Positions 1 to 8,936 of a stretch of 64,000 nt of DNA are shown piece after piece (positions within the stretch are counted from its first letter, which is position 1; each line of letters begins with the position of its first letter). The stretch is from NCBI RefSeq assembly GCF_900115905.1, contig NZ_FOYD01000001.1:496001-560000 (forward strand), read 5' to 3'. Source of the DNA: Halopseudomonas formosensis (GTDB lineage: Bacteria; Pseudomonadota; Gammaproteobacteria; Pseudomonadales; Pseudomonadaceae). The notes under the pieces are model-generated. The model saw only the letters and a program-made list of their open reading frames with translations. It was not told the DNA's origin and did not search any database. A program made the translations under genes and the position numbers.

Positions 1-1
1 T

Positions 2-1258
2 CAGGTCATTCTCGACCTGAAGAAGATGAACAGGATCATCAAGGTCGACCCGGAAATGTGCTACGCCCTGGTCGAGCCGGGCGTGACCTACGGTCAGCTG
101 TACGACTACATCCAGGAAAACAACCTGCCGGTCATGCTGTCCTTCTCCGCACCCTCGGCCATTGCCGGCCCGGTGGGCAACACCATGGACCGTGGTGTGG
201 GTTACACCCCCTACGGTGAGCACTTCATGATGCAGTGCGGCATGGAAGTGGTACTGGCCAACGGTGATGTCTATCGCACCGGCATGGGCGGCGTGAAGGG
301 CAGCAACACCTGGCAGATCTTCAAGTGGGGCTATGGCCCGACCCTGGACGGCATGTTCACCCAGTCCAACTACGGTATCTGCACCAAGATGGGCTTCTGG
401 CTGATGCCCAAGCCGCCGGTATTCAAGCCCTTCGAGATCATCTTCGAGAACGAGGAAGACATTGTCGAGATCGTCGAGGTCCTGCGTCCACTGCGTATCC
501 GCGGGATCATCCCCAACTCGGCGGTGATCGCCAATATCCTCTGGGAAGCGGGCAGCGGCAACGTGCGCCGTTCCGACTACATCACCGAGCCGGGCCACAC
601 CCCCGACGAGATCCAGAAGCAGATCCAGAAGGACACCGGCATGGGTGCCTGGAACCTGTACGCGGCACTGTACGGCACCCAGGAGCAGGTCGACGTCAAC
701 TGGAAGATCATCGTCGACGAGTTCAAGAAGCTCGGCAAGGGTCGCATCGTCACCCAGGAAGAGGCCGGGGATACCCAGCCCTTCAAGTACCGCGCCGAGC
801 TGATGTCCGGTGTGCCGAACCTGCAGGAATTCGGTCTGTACAACTGGCGTGGGGGCGGTGGCTCCATGTGGTTCGCGCCGGTGAGCGAGGCCCGTGGCAG
901 CGAATGCCGCAAACAGGCGGCCATGGCCAAGCGCGTCCTGCACAAGTACGGCCTGGACTATGTTGCGGAGTTCATCGTTGCGCCGCGTGACATGCACCAC
1001 GTCATCGACGTGCTGTACGATCGCACCAACGAGGAAGAAACCCAGCGCGCCGATGCCTGCTTCGCCGAGCTGCTGGACGAGTTCGAGAAGGAAGGTTACG
1101 CCGTATACCGGGTCAATACCCGCTTCCAGGAGCGTGTGGCCCAGAGCTACGGCAAGGCCAAACGGGATCTGGAGCACGCCATCAAGCGTGCGGTGGACCC
1201 GAACAACATCCTGGCGCCGGGCCGGTCCGGTATCGATCTGGACACCTACAAGTCCTGA
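2..1258 (+). CDS. VAO/PCMH-family FAD oxidoreductase (4-cresol dehydrogenase / vanillyl-alcohol oxidase type), 5' truncated by window edge
   Basis: The reading frame is open from base 2, so the true start lies outside the window; the first internal Met is at 26. The visible part begins inside the FAD-binding PCMH domain (VILDLKKMNRI, then the VEPGVTYGQLYDY stretch) and runs through the substrate-cap region (FTQSNYGICTKMGFWLMP) to the C-terminal AVDPNNILAPGRSGI ending typical of the family. Family members oxidise para-substituted phenols such as 4-cresol, eugenol or vanillyl alcohol. The RDMHHVI segment near the C-terminus lines up by eye with the region that carries the covalent FAD histidine in vanillyl-alcohol oxidase; I cannot assign the attachment residue surely. 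The partner cytochrome of 4-cresol dehydrogenase, if any, would be outside the window. The substrate is not decidable here. Confidence 0.85.
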   Translation, partial: QVILDLKKMNRIIKVDPEMCYALVEPGVTYGQLYDYIQENNLPVMLSFSAPSAIAGPVGNTMDRGVGYTPYGEHFMMQCGMEVVLANGDVYRTGMGGVKGSNTWQIFKWGYGPTLDGMFTQSNYGICTKMGFWLMPKPPVFKPFEIIFENEEDIVEIVEVLRPLRIRGIIPNSAVIANILWEAGSGNVRRSDYITEPGHTPDEIQKQIQKDTGMGAWNLYAALYGTQEQVDVNWKIIVDEFKKLGKGRIVTQEEAGDTQPFKYRAELMSGVPNLQEFGLYNWRGGGGSMWFAPVSEARGSECRKQAAMAKRVLHKYGLDYVAEFIVAPRDMHHVIDVLYDRTNEEETQRADACFAELLDEFEKEGYAVYRVNTRFQERVAQSYGKAKRDLEHAIKRAVDPNNILAPGRSGIDLDTYKS

Positions 1259-1280
1259 TCCGCCAGCCGCTGGAAAAGAC

Positions 1281-1310
1281 AAGGGCAGCCCTCGGGCTGC
1301 CCTTTGTCGT
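1281..1310 (+). terminator. Rho-independent terminator after the VAO-family gene
   Basis: Perfect stem AAGGGCAGCC / GGCTGCCCTT with a CTCG tetraloop, followed by a short T-rich tail (TGTCGTTT). It lies 22 bases after the stop and before the convergent ferric-reductase gene, so it may act in both directions. Confidence 0.75.
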
Positions 1311-1328
1311 TTCCGGTTTCCGACCCGC

Positions 1329-2660
1329 TCAGCGCATGTCGAACATTTCCTGATGGAAATGCCGGTGCACATCAAAGCCCTGACGGGCGAAGTCTTCGCG
1401 CAGGGCCCGACCGAATCCGGCCGGGCCGCAGAACCAGATGCTCGCCTGCCGCCAGTCGGGTACTGCGGCGCGTATGCGTTCGCCGGTCAGGTAGCCGTCG
1501 CGGCCGCTGATCAGCAGGTGCAGCTGGACCTGCGTGCGGCTGACATCCTCTGTCAGTCGGGCCAGCGCCTCCTCGTCGACCTCCGCGGTGCTGTGGAAGA
1601 AGTCCACCGGGCGGTTGTCCTGCGGGTGACGGGCCAGATGCCGGAGGCGGGCGATGAAAGGGGTGACGCCGATGCCGCCGCCCACCCAGATCTGTCGACG
1701 GCGATCATCATCGAAGGTGAAGCAGCCGTAGGGGCCTTCCACGGCAATCTTCTCACCGACACGCAACTGCTCGCGCAGGGTGCGGGTATGGTCCCCCAGT
1801 TCCTTGACCACGAAACTGATCTGCGGGTCCTGCGGTTGCCAGCAGGAGGCGATTGTGTAGGGGTGGAAGCCCTCGCTGCGATCAGACACGGCGAACGCGA
1901 ACTGACCGGGCTTGTGCCCCGGCCAGCCCGGCACCCGTGCGTCCACCTGCAGGGAACGGACGCCGGGGAAGTAGTGCAATCCGGTAATGCTGCCGGACAC
2001 CCGCCGCTCGGCGCCAATGCGTCTGAACAGTGACTGCAGCGCGGCCCAGCTGCCGACGGCCAGCAGCGCGGCAGTGACCCAGCCGACCGGTGTGGTCCAG
2101 TAGCTGAACTTGAGCAGTACCAGACTGTGCGCCACCAGCGCCAGATAGACCAGCGCCAGCAAGCGATGGCTCTGGTAGAACAGCCGGTAGGGGAAACGCT
2201 TGATCAATGCCAGGGCAATCAGCAGCACCGCCGCATAGAAAGCCCATTCGCCGATGCTTTCCGCCAGCCCGCGCTGGCTGCGCAGAAAGGCTTCCAGTGT
2301 CGACAGGTTGGCGCCGCCGCCCTTGGCGGGTCTGGTGATCCAGCCCCAGCCCACCGCCCACTTCGGCCCCTTGATTACCAGCCAGTGCAGGATGGACAGC
2401 ACCAGCGCGCCGATGCCCAGCCATTTGTGCAGCCGGTACATCTTGTCCAGCCCGTCCAGCCAAGCCTCCAGCCAGCGTGGCCGCAGGGCCAGCAGCATGG
2501 CCAGGCTCATGCAGCCGATGGCCAGAACACCCGTGAGTTGAGCCAGCAGGCTACGTGCAGGAAAGATCCCGCGGATATGGAACGCCTCTGGCTCCGCCAG
2601 CAGCCACAGAAACGCCAGAACGGCCAGAATCGACCAGAATACCCAGGTGATGCGACGCAT
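1329..2660 (-). CDS. Ferric-reductase-like transmembrane flavoprotein (FRE/NOX-type oxidoreductase)
   Basis: A 443-residue protein with an N-terminal multi-span membrane domain (roughly residues 1-210, with His residues in the helices suitable for haem binding). It is followed by a ferredoxin-reductase-like FAD domain (HPYTIAS FAD motif near 270) and an NAD-binding domain (GGGIGVTPFIARL). Such proteins move electrons from NAD(P)H through FAD and haem across the inner membrane, classically to ferric iron; the real acceptor here is unknown. I chose the Met at 2660 because GGGAG sits 6 bases upstream; the longer start at 2693 has no ribosome site. It is convergent with the VAO-type gene. It could instead be a respiratory-burst-like or sulfoxide-type haem partner. 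Confidence 0.8.
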   Translation of the reverse strand: MRRITWVFWSILAVLAFLWLLAEPEAFHIRGIFPARSLLAQLTGVLAIGCMSLAMLLALRPRWLEAWLDGLDKMYRLHKWLGIGALVLSILHWLVIKGPKWAVGWGWITRPAKGGGANLSTLEAFLRSQRGLAESIGEWAFYAAVLLIALALIKRFPYRLFYQSHRLLALVYLALVAHSLVLLKFSYWTTPVGWVTAALLAVGSWAALQSLFRRIGAERRVSGSITGLHYFPGVRSLQVDARVPGWPGHKPGQFAFAVSDRSEGFHPYTIASCWQPQDPQISFVVKELGDHTRTLREQLRVGEKIAVEGPYGCFTFDDDRRRQIWVGGGIGVTPFIARLRHLARHPQDNRPVDFFHSTAEVDEEALARLTEDVSRTQVQLHLLISGRDGYLTGERIRAAVPDWRQASIWFCGPAGFGRALREDFARQGFDVHRHFHQEMFDMR

Positions 2661-2774
2661 GACTTGCTCCCGGCTGAGGGTCAGATTCCCCATTAGGCGC
2701 CGGGACCGGCGTGCAGGCCATGATCCAGATCAAGTGGCGGGTTGCCGGTAGCGGGAAGACAGGTCGGGCAGGAA

Positions 2775-2805
2775 GGCTGCACACCTCCTTGCGGGGTGTG
2801 CAGCC
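2775..2805 (-). terminator. Hairpin after the esterase pair
   Basis: Perfect 11-base stem GGCTGCACACC / GGTGTGCAGCC directly after the stop of the reverse-strand esterase. The tail is only weakly T-rich, so termination is likely but not certain. Confidence 0.55.
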
Positions 2806-2814
2806 GAGCGGGGT

Positions 2815-4836
2815 TTACTCCATGGCCGCTTCCAGGCCGGTTTTAACGGTCAGCTCGCCCTGCGGACCTATCTCCACGAAGGTGTCGCCGGCCAGGTCGT
2901 ACTCGGGCCAGTCAAACTCCTCCAGGGCGGGGTCACCGGTCCTGGCGAAGTTGGTCCACATCTGCATCATGACCTCGGCGATGGCGTCGTCCTCGCTGCC
3001 CCACTCCATGGACAGGAAGATGTCCTCGGTATCACCCTGGGAGCCGCTGACGCCGTTGCCGTTCAGATCACCGATCGTCGGGCGCCGGCCCTCCGGGGTC
3101 AGCACCAGGCCGAGCTGGAAGTTCTGCACCATGCCCTCGGGGTGATTGAACAGATAGGGCAGCTCGCAGCCGTGACAGCTCTGCAGCCCCAGCTGGACCC
3201 AGCCGTCGGGTACCTGGCTGAACTTGTAGACGTACTGGCCGGACTGATAGTCCTCGGTACGCTGCCGCAGCCAGACGGGCAGGGACTCCCGGTGGTTGAT
3301 GCTGTCACCCGAGGTTACCCCGGCCATCAGCGGGACATCGCTGGGCATGCCGTTGCGCGCATTGTCGAAGTAGGTCTGCGGCTGGTAGTAGTGATCGACA
3401 TTGGGCCGGTACAGCTGGCGGGTAATGCCGTTGGACGATTCCGCCTGCACTATGGCGGTCCAGGGCAGGGCGCGGGCCTCCTCCAGGGTGCTGACACCGG
3501 CCCGGGCAAAGATCGCCTCGCCGATGGCTTCGGCACTGCTCAGGGAGGCCGCCGGGGTGGTGTCCTCATCCAGGGGTGCGAAGGCACTCTGGACTATGGC
3601 CTTGTGGAACAGTCCGCTCGCCTGGGGCGAGTTGAGCAGCGAATAGGCCTTGCCGCCACCGCCGGACTGACCGAACAGGGTGACGTTGCCCGGATCGCCA
3701 CCAAAGGCGGCGATATTGTCCTTCACCCATTTCAGTGCCATCACCAGGTCCATCTGGCCATAGTTGCCGGAACCGCCGTAGCCGCTTTCCGCGCTCAGCA
3801 GCGGGTGCGCCAGGTAGCCGAACGGGCCGAGACGGTGGTTGACGGTCACCAGTACCACGCCCCGGTCGGTCAGCCCTTCGGGATTGTTGTACTGGCGCGA
3901 GTTGGCCGAGAGGATGGCGAAGGCGCCACCATGGAACCACACCATCACCGGCAGGTTCTCCGCGTCCTTGGGCGCTGTGACATTGAGGTACAGCGAGTCC
4001 TCGCTCATGCCCCCTTCATTGATCCGCTCCAGCGCCATGTCCTGTGCCGACTGGTCGGCCCAGGCCACTGCCTCGCGTACCCCGGACCAGGACTCGGGCG
4101 GCTCGGGCTCGCGCCAGCGCAGTTCGCCGATCGGCGGCTTGGCATAGGGAATGCCGAGGAACTGCCAGGTGCGCTCGTTGGCCTCGAATCCGCGCACTTC
4201 GCCATAGGTAGTGCTGACGGTGTGGCGCGGGCTGGTGGAGCGAGCGAAGTGCGCACGCGCCTGGTCGATGCCCCTGATGCTCCGCGGCCGCGGGTCGGTG
4301 TCGGTGAAGGCACCGTCGGCCTCGAGCGCCGCTATCAGCTCCGCAATGCTGTCGCGGAACTGTTCCGGGGGTTGATCGAAGCGGATATCCGCCGCCTGGG
4401 CCGATACCCGCGAGCGGATGGCATCGGTGATCTGGATGCCGTTGTTCAGATCGCCGTCGGCGTCCAGGGTCTGCAGCAGGATCAGCTTGTTGGTCACACG
4501 CTGGTCCTGGGCATCGGTTGCGTCGGCAGTGATCGACAGCGGCGTGAGTACCTCGGCGCCGGTCGCGCTGCCCAGCTCCAGCTCGCCAATGGCGAAGCGC
4601 AGGGCCTCGCCGCGGCGATACTCGAAGCGGCCGGCTTCGTCGGTGCGGCTGGCCCGGGTACGGTCCCCTTCATAGTCCAGCCCGGCGACCGGGCTGTCGA
4701 CGAAGGTGCCTGTCTGTACCTGGGGCCGCGAGGAGGACGAGGAAGAGCCGTCAAAACACCCCGACAGCATCAGTGCCAGAGGCAGGGCGCCGAACAGCAG
4801 GGTCGTCCGGCTGGCCATGTGTTTTCTGTGATGCAT
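2815..4836 (-). CDS. Exported lipoprotein, type-B carboxylesterase with N-terminal accessory domain (copy A)
   Basis: A 673-residue predicted lipoprotein. The signal peptide ends in lipobox LSGC (Cys27), followed by a six-Ser linker. Residues about 38-230 form an accessory domain (SPVAGLDYEG, then DADGDLNNGI, a possible calcium loop). The rest is a type-B carboxylesterase / para-nitrobenzyl esterase domain: GIPYAKPPIGELRW, oxyanion HGGAF, and nucleophile Ser391 in GQSGG. The start at 4836 is preceded by GGAG at good spacing; an upstream in-frame extension lacks a signal peptide. It follows a close paralogue by 20 bases, so the two are a tandem duplication in one transcription unit. It probably hydrolyses esters outside the inner membrane; the substrate is unknown. 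GQSGG, where family members usually have GESAG, is a small oddity. Confidence 0.88.
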   Translation of the reverse strand: MHHRKHMASRTTLLFGALPLALMLSGCFDGSSSSSSRPQVQTGTFVDSPVAGLDYEGDRTRASRTDEAGRFEYRRGEALRFAIGELELGSATGAEVLTPLSITADATDAQDQRVTNKLILLQTLDADGDLNNGIQITDAIRSRVSAQAADIRFDQPPEQFRDSIAELIAALEADGAFTDTDPRPRSIRGIDQARAHFARSTSPRHTVSTTYGEVRGFEANERTWQFLGIPYAKPPIGELRWREPEPPESWSGVREAVAWADQSAQDMALERINEGGMSEDSLYLNVTAPKDAENLPVMVWFHGGAFAILSANSRQYNNPEGLTDRGVVLVTVNHRLGPFGYLAHPLLSAESGYGGSGNYGQMDLVMALKWVKDNIAAFGGDPGNVTLFGQSGGGGKAYSLLNSPQASGLFHKAIVQSAFAPLDEDTTPAASLSSAEAIGEAIFARAGVSTLEEARALPWTAIVQAESSNGITRQLYRPNVDHYYQPQTYFDNARNGMPSDVPLMAGVTSGDSINHRESLPVWLRQRTEDYQSGQYVYKFSQVPDGWVQLGLQSCHGCELPYLFNHPEGMVQNFQLGLVLTPEGRRPTIGDLNGNGVSGSQGDTEDIFLSMEWGSEDDAIAEVMMQMWTNFARTGDPALEEFDWPEYDLAGDTFVEIGPQGELTVKTGLEAAME

Positions 4837-4856
4837 GGAAATTTCTCCGTCGACAG

Positions 4857-6854
4857 TCAGTCTGCGAACACGCTGGAAATATCGGTCTTGACGCTGGCCT
4901 CGGTGTCCATCTCGACATAGCGCTGGGCCTGGGCGTCGTACAGCGGGAATTCCAGTTCCCCGGGAATGCTCGGATCGCCGGTCTTGGCGAAATTGGTCCA
5001 CATGGTCATCATGCGCTCGATGACCAGGTCGTCGGTTTCGTCAAAGCCGGCGGAGGTGAAGATGTCATCGGTATCACCCTGGGAACCGGTGATGCCGTTG
5101 CCGTTCAGATCACCGATCTGTACCGACCGACCGGTGGCCGGGTCCAGCACCAGGCCCAGCTGGTAGTGGGTAATGACGCTTTCCGGCATGTTGAACAGGT
5201 AGGCCAGTTCCGCAGCGTGGTAGGCGGTCACGCCCATCTCCCGCCAGCCGGCAGGCTGCTTGCTGAAGTGCATGGCGTAGTGGGGCGAGGTGCTGTGGTC
5301 AGCCATCCAGGGGAACACGTTGAGCACTGTGGCAATCGGCTCTTCGGTGTCATTGGTGTTGACCAGGAACATGAAGGGTACATCGTTCTGTGACGCGCTT
5401 TCGAAGGCCTCCCGTTCGGCATAGGGCAGGTAGTGGTTGTCGATGTTGGTATAGGGCACCAGGGTCGCCGCGGCGGCCACCACTTCCATCCAGGTGCGTT
5501 CGCGCATTTCGGCAAGCGAGGCCGCATTGAGGTTTTCCTGCAGGCGTACCCCTATGGCTTCGGCACTGGCCAGGGTGCGGGTGTCCGGATGCAGGGTGCC
5601 GCTCTGGCTGATGGCCCGGTGGAACAGGCCGGCAGCACGGGGGGAGGCCATCAGCGACAGCACCTTCCGACCTCCGCCGGATTCTCCGAAGATGGTGACA
5701 TTGTCCGGATCCCCGCCAAAGGCGGCGATGTTGTCCTGCACCCACTCCAGAGCCGCAATCAGATCCATCTGACCGTAGTTGCCGGAGCCGTTGTAACCGC
5801 TCTCGGCACTCAGATCGGGGTGCGCGATATAACCGAACGGCCCGAGACGATGGTTCACCGAAACCTGTACCACGCCCTTGCTGGCCAGTGCCTCAGGGTT
5901 GTTGAACGGCCGGGTGTTGCTGGTCAGGGAAGTGAAGCCACCCCCATGGAACCAGACCATCACTGGCAGCTTGTCGGCGTTCTTGGGTGCCGTCACGTTG
6001 AGATACAGGGAGTCTTCACTCATGCCGCCCTCGCCGAAGCGCTCCAGGGCGGAATTCTGCGCGGCCTGATCGCTCCAGGCGATGGCCTCGCGGGTTCCCT
6101 CCCAGGGTTCCAGTGCCTCGGGGGCGCGCCAGCGCAGCTCGCCGATCGGCGGCTTCGCGTAGGGGATACCCAGGAATTGCCAGGTATTGGCGTCAGCGGC
6201 GAAACCGCGCAGCTCGCCGTGGGTGGTCTCCACCACCACGCGTTCGCCGGTGGAACGAAGGAAGTGTTCCAGTGCGTCCTCGGCCTGGGTTACCCGCCGA
6301 GCCCTGGGGTCGGTGTCGGTGAAGGCGCCGGCGCTTTCCAGTGCCGCCAGCAGGGGCGCGAGGCTGGCGCTGAAATCGGCGCTGGGCTGGTCAAAGTCGA
6401 TGTCGGCTGCGTGGCGCGATACTTCCTCGCGGATGGCCTCGGTAAGCTGGATGCCGTTATTCAGATCACCGTCAGCATCCAGGGTCTGCAGCAGGATCAG
6501 CCGATTCACCACCCTGGGGTCCTCTGCACTGTCGGCTCCCTCGGTAATGCTCAGCGGGGTAATGATCTCGGCGCCGGTGGCCGAGCCCAGTGCCAGCTCA
6601 CCGATGGAGAAGTGCAGGGTTTCATTGCGGCGATAGCTGAACTGGCCCTGGTCATCGGTCACGCCAGCCCGGGTACGTTCACCTTCGTAATCCAGCCCGG
6701 CTACGGCGCTGTCGACGAAAGTGCCGGTGAGGGTGCTGCTGCCCGAACTGGAGGAAGATGAGCCGCCCCAGCAGCCGCTCAGGCCCAGCGCCAGAGCGGC
6801 GATGGAAGCGGTCAGCAAGGCGGGACGGCGCCGCGAAAGGGAAATCTCGTGCAT
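4857..6854 (-). CDS. Exported lipoprotein, type-B carboxylesterase with N-terminal accessory domain (copy B)
   Basis: A 665-residue paralogue of the next gene on the same strand, sharing the whole architecture: lipobox LSGC, a poly-Ser linker, an accessory domain (SAVAGLDYEG, DADGDLNNGI), and a carboxylesterase domain with HGGGF oxyanion motif and Ser392 in GESGGG. The start at 6854 has GGAG 8 bases upstream; the 15 residues before it in the open frame are rejected. As the first gene of the pair, its promoter must lie in 6855-7481. Divergence between the copies (different acyl-pocket segments and catalytic-Ser neighbours) suggests different ester substrates. Predicted location is a membrane-anchored lipoprotein, possibly outer-membrane or surface displayed through the flexible linker; that placement is inference. 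Confidence 0.88.
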   Translation of the reverse strand: MHEISLSRRRPALLTASIAALALGLSGCWGGSSSSSSGSSTLTGTFVDSAVAGLDYEGERTRAGVTDDQGQFSYRRNETLHFSIGELALGSATGAEIITPLSITEGADSAEDPRVVNRLILLQTLDADGDLNNGIQLTEAIREEVSRHAADIDFDQPSADFSASLAPLLAALESAGAFTDTDPRARRVTQAEDALEHFLRSTGERVVVETTHGELRGFAADANTWQFLGIPYAKPPIGELRWRAPEALEPWEGTREAIAWSDQAAQNSALERFGEGGMSEDSLYLNVTAPKNADKLPVMVWFHGGGFTSLTSNTRPFNNPEALASKGVVQVSVNHRLGPFGYIAHPDLSAESGYNGSGNYGQMDLIAALEWVQDNIAAFGGDPDNVTIFGESGGGRKVLSLMASPRAAGLFHRAISQSGTLHPDTRTLASAEAIGVRLQENLNAASLAEMRERTWMEVVAAAATLVPYTNIDNHYLPYAEREAFESASQNDVPFMFLVNTNDTEEPIATVLNVFPWMADHSTSPHYAMHFSKQPAGWREMGVTAYHAAELAYLFNMPESVITHYQLGLVLDPATGRSVQIGDLNGNGITGSQGDTDDIFTSAGFDETDDLVIERMMTMWTNFAKTGDPSIPGELEFPLYDAQAQRYVEMDTEASVKTDISSVFAD

Positions 6855-7481
6855 TGAAGTAACTCCGTTATTGTTCTTGTTGAAGTCGCCGGTTGTCATC
6901 CTGGGTGATGTGAGCGCTTTTACCGCTTCGCCTCGTTATGCGCCGCGGGAAAATGCCCGGACGAGCCATCCCGGCTCCCCGAGTATAGGGGCAGATTCGA
7001 GATATCGCGGGCCTTGACCGCTGTCTGAAGTGGCATCAGGCGAGCCCACTGGCATCGCGGCGGCATAAAGTTGTGATGCAAACCACGAAAATGTCTCTCC
7101 CAATCCAGAGCCCCCGGTGAGCTGTCCGCCATGAACAATTGCATCGCACCCCGGAGCGCCGCCCGGGTGGGATGAAACCAATGATTCATAATAGGAATGG
7201 CTGGTCATGCGTTTGCCGGCTAGCAGCCCGGCGGAGGGGGCGATGCAGAGAGTGGATGCAGTGGTGGCCATCAGCCGGCAGTGCTGACCCTGGATGCCAC
7301 ACTTCCGGTCGCCGAGATTGCCCGGCGGGCTGCCCTCTGGTGGCTGGGGCACGACTGATCATTCACCGGGCCGATGCCCCTGTCACAGGCTGACTGATCC
7401 TGCGCCAGGCGTCTGGACGGCGTCATGCCGGAATGTCTACCCTCGACGGCAACAGGAACAGACAGTCTCCAGGAGCCATTG
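6855..7481. other. 627-base intergenic region between divergent esterase and crotonase genes
   Basis: Must hold the promoters for both neighbours. The short ORFs here have arbitrary Arg/Pro/Gly-rich translations, no ribosome sites and no recognisable family. I could not assign a convincing -35/-10 pair, an operator or a structured RNA. Confidence 0.5.
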
Positions 7482-8246
7482 ATGAGCGAAGTGACCACAG
7501 CGCTGAATGACGGTGTACTGACCGTCACCATTTCCCGTCCGGAAAAGAAGAACGCCCTGACCGATGCGATGTACGGGGCCCTGGCCGATGCGCTGGAGCA
7601 GGCTGAGGCCAGCGCCGATATCCGCGTCGTGGTGCTGCGCGCCGAGGGCGAGATCTTCTCCGCCGGCAACGATCTGGGCGAGTTTGCCGCCCAGTCACGC
7701 AACCAGGGACCGGCGGTGCGCCAGGTGGAGCGCTTCCTGCGCAATCTGGTTACCGCCCGCACTCCGCTGGTCGCGGCGGTGCAGGGCAAGGCGGTGGGGG
7801 TCGGTACCACCATGCTGCTGCATTGCGATCTGGTGGTCCTGGCCGAGGACGCCCAGCTGATGACGCCCTTCGTCAACCTGGCGCTGGTTCCGGAGGCCAG
7901 CTCCAGTCTGCTGATGCCGCTGCGCATCGGCCACGTACGTGCCTTCGAGATGTTCGCTCTGGGTGATCCGGTAGAGGCCCGTGATGCGCTGGCCTGGGGG
8001 CTGGCCAATCGGGTGGTGCCGCGGGACCAGCTGCACGCCGAGGCGCAGCGGCTGGCAGCACGCCTGGCGCAGCGACCCGCGGGTGCGGTTGCGCAGGCCA
8101 AGCAGTTGATGCGCGACACCGACCGGATCCTGGAGCAGATGGAGCGCGAGAGCCGCATCTTCTCGGCACAGCTGCGCAGTGCCGAGGCCAAGGAGGCGTT
8201 TCAGGCTTTCGCCGAGAAACGCCAGCCGGATTTCAGCCGGCTCTGA
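7482..8246 (+). CDS. Crotonase-family protein, probable enoyl-CoA isomerase or hydratase
   Basis: A 254-residue crotonase fold protein acting on fatty acyl-CoA. The CoA/oxyanion segment EGEIFSAGNDLGEF and the MTPFVNLALVPEASSS helix are clear. Only the second of the two catalytic glutamates of classical enoyl-CoA hydratase is evident (the E of VPEASS); the other position appears non-acidic. A single Glu in a PExxSS setting is what delta3,delta2-enoyl-CoA isomerases show, so isomerase is at least as likely as hydratase. The start at 7482 has AGGAG 6 bases upstream; the 19 residues before it in frame are not coding. It stands alone between divergent esterases and a peroxiredoxin. Confidence 0.85.
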   Translation: MSEVTTALNDGVLTVTISRPEKKNALTDAMYGALADALEQAEASADIRVVVLRAEGEIFSAGNDLGEFAAQSRNQGPAVRQVERFLRNLVTARTPLVAAVQGKAVGVGTTMLLHCDLVVLAEDAQLMTPFVNLALVPEASSSLLMPLRIGHVRAFEMFALGDPVEARDALAWGLANRVVPRDQLHAEAQRLAARLAQRPAGAVAQAKQLMRDTDRILEQMERESRIFSAQLRSAEAKEAFQAFAEKRQPDFSRL

Positions 8247-8360
8247 GCCCGGCTGGAGCGGCAGCGGCCTCATCCAGTGTCAGCCGCTGTCAGTCCGGGC
8301 GCAGCTGTGCAATGCGCACCCCAGCGCCTACACTGGCAGTACCGATGAGGAGGCAAGACC

Positions 8361-8900
8361 ATGCTGCGTACCGTGAAGCGATTTCTGCCGGGGCTGGGGC
8401 TGCTGTGCCTGGCCCTGTCGGCCAATGCCCTTGAAGTGGGAGAGCTGGCCCCGGACTTCGAGCTGCCGGGCTCCGACGGTCAGACCTACCGCCTGTCGGA
8501 CTACCGTGATCGGCAGGCGGTGGTGCTGGCCTGGTTTCCCCGAGCCTATACCTCCGGCTGCACCATCGAGTGCAAGTCGCTGGCGGAGAACGGCCATCTG
8601 ATCCGCGAGTACGATGTCAGCTACTTCATGGCCAGTGTCGATCCGCTGAGCAAGAACACCGGCTTTGCCGCGGAGACCGGCGCGGACTTCCCCCTGCTCA
8701 GTGACGAGGACAAGTCGGTCGCCCGGGCCTACGGTGTACTGCACCCGCTGGGCTATGCCCGGCGGCACACCATCTATATCGGCAAGGACGGGCGGGTACT
8801 CAGGATAGATACCGAGGTGCGGCCGGCCACCTCGGCCGAGGATATGGCCGCCACCCTCGGCGAGCTGGGTGTCGAGCGTCTGGCTGACACCAGGGAGTAG
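8361..8900 (+). CDS. Periplasmic peroxiredoxin (AhpC/TSA, BCP-like)
   Basis: A 179-residue thiol peroxidase with an N-terminal signal peptide (cleavage likely after about residue 23, SANA-LEVG). The peroxidatic cysteine is Cys67 in TSGC and a second cysteine, Cys71, follows three residues later, a spacing tighter than the CxxxxC of E. coli Bcp. The LAPDFELPG opening and FPLLSDED motif are typical. It should reduce hydroperoxides in the periplasm; the electron donor is not evident. The start has a perfect AGGAGG at 8348-8353. The signal peptide separates it from the cytoplasmic Bcp family. Confidence 0.87.
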   Translation: MLRTVKRFLPGLGLLCLALSANALEVGELAPDFELPGSDGQTYRLSDYRDRQAVVLAWFPRAYTSGCTIECKSLAENGHLIREYDVSYFMASVDPLSKNTGFAAETGADFPLLSDEDKSVARAYGVLHPLGYARRHTIYIGKDGRVLRIDTEVRPATSAEDMAATLGELGVERLADTRE

Positions 8901-8901
8901 C

Positions 8902-8927
8902 GGGGAGGGGCTTGATTCCTCCCCTTC
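8902..8927. terminator. Hairpin between convergent peroxiredoxin and MFS genes
   Basis: Stem GGGGAGG / CCTCCCC with a 9-base loop in the 36-base gap between the two convergent stops. A plausible shared terminator, but without a long T-run. Confidence 0.45.
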
Positions 8928-8936
8928 ATCAGGTTC

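Noticed and set aside
894-2033. 379-codon plus-strand frame bridging the VAO-type gene and the ferric reductase
   Set aside because: It crosses a strong terminator and overlaps two genes with clear families in other frames.
3142-6761. Long plus-strand frames (592 and 442 codons) opposite both esterases
   Set aside because: They mirror each other only because the esterases are paralogues; no independent gene signal.
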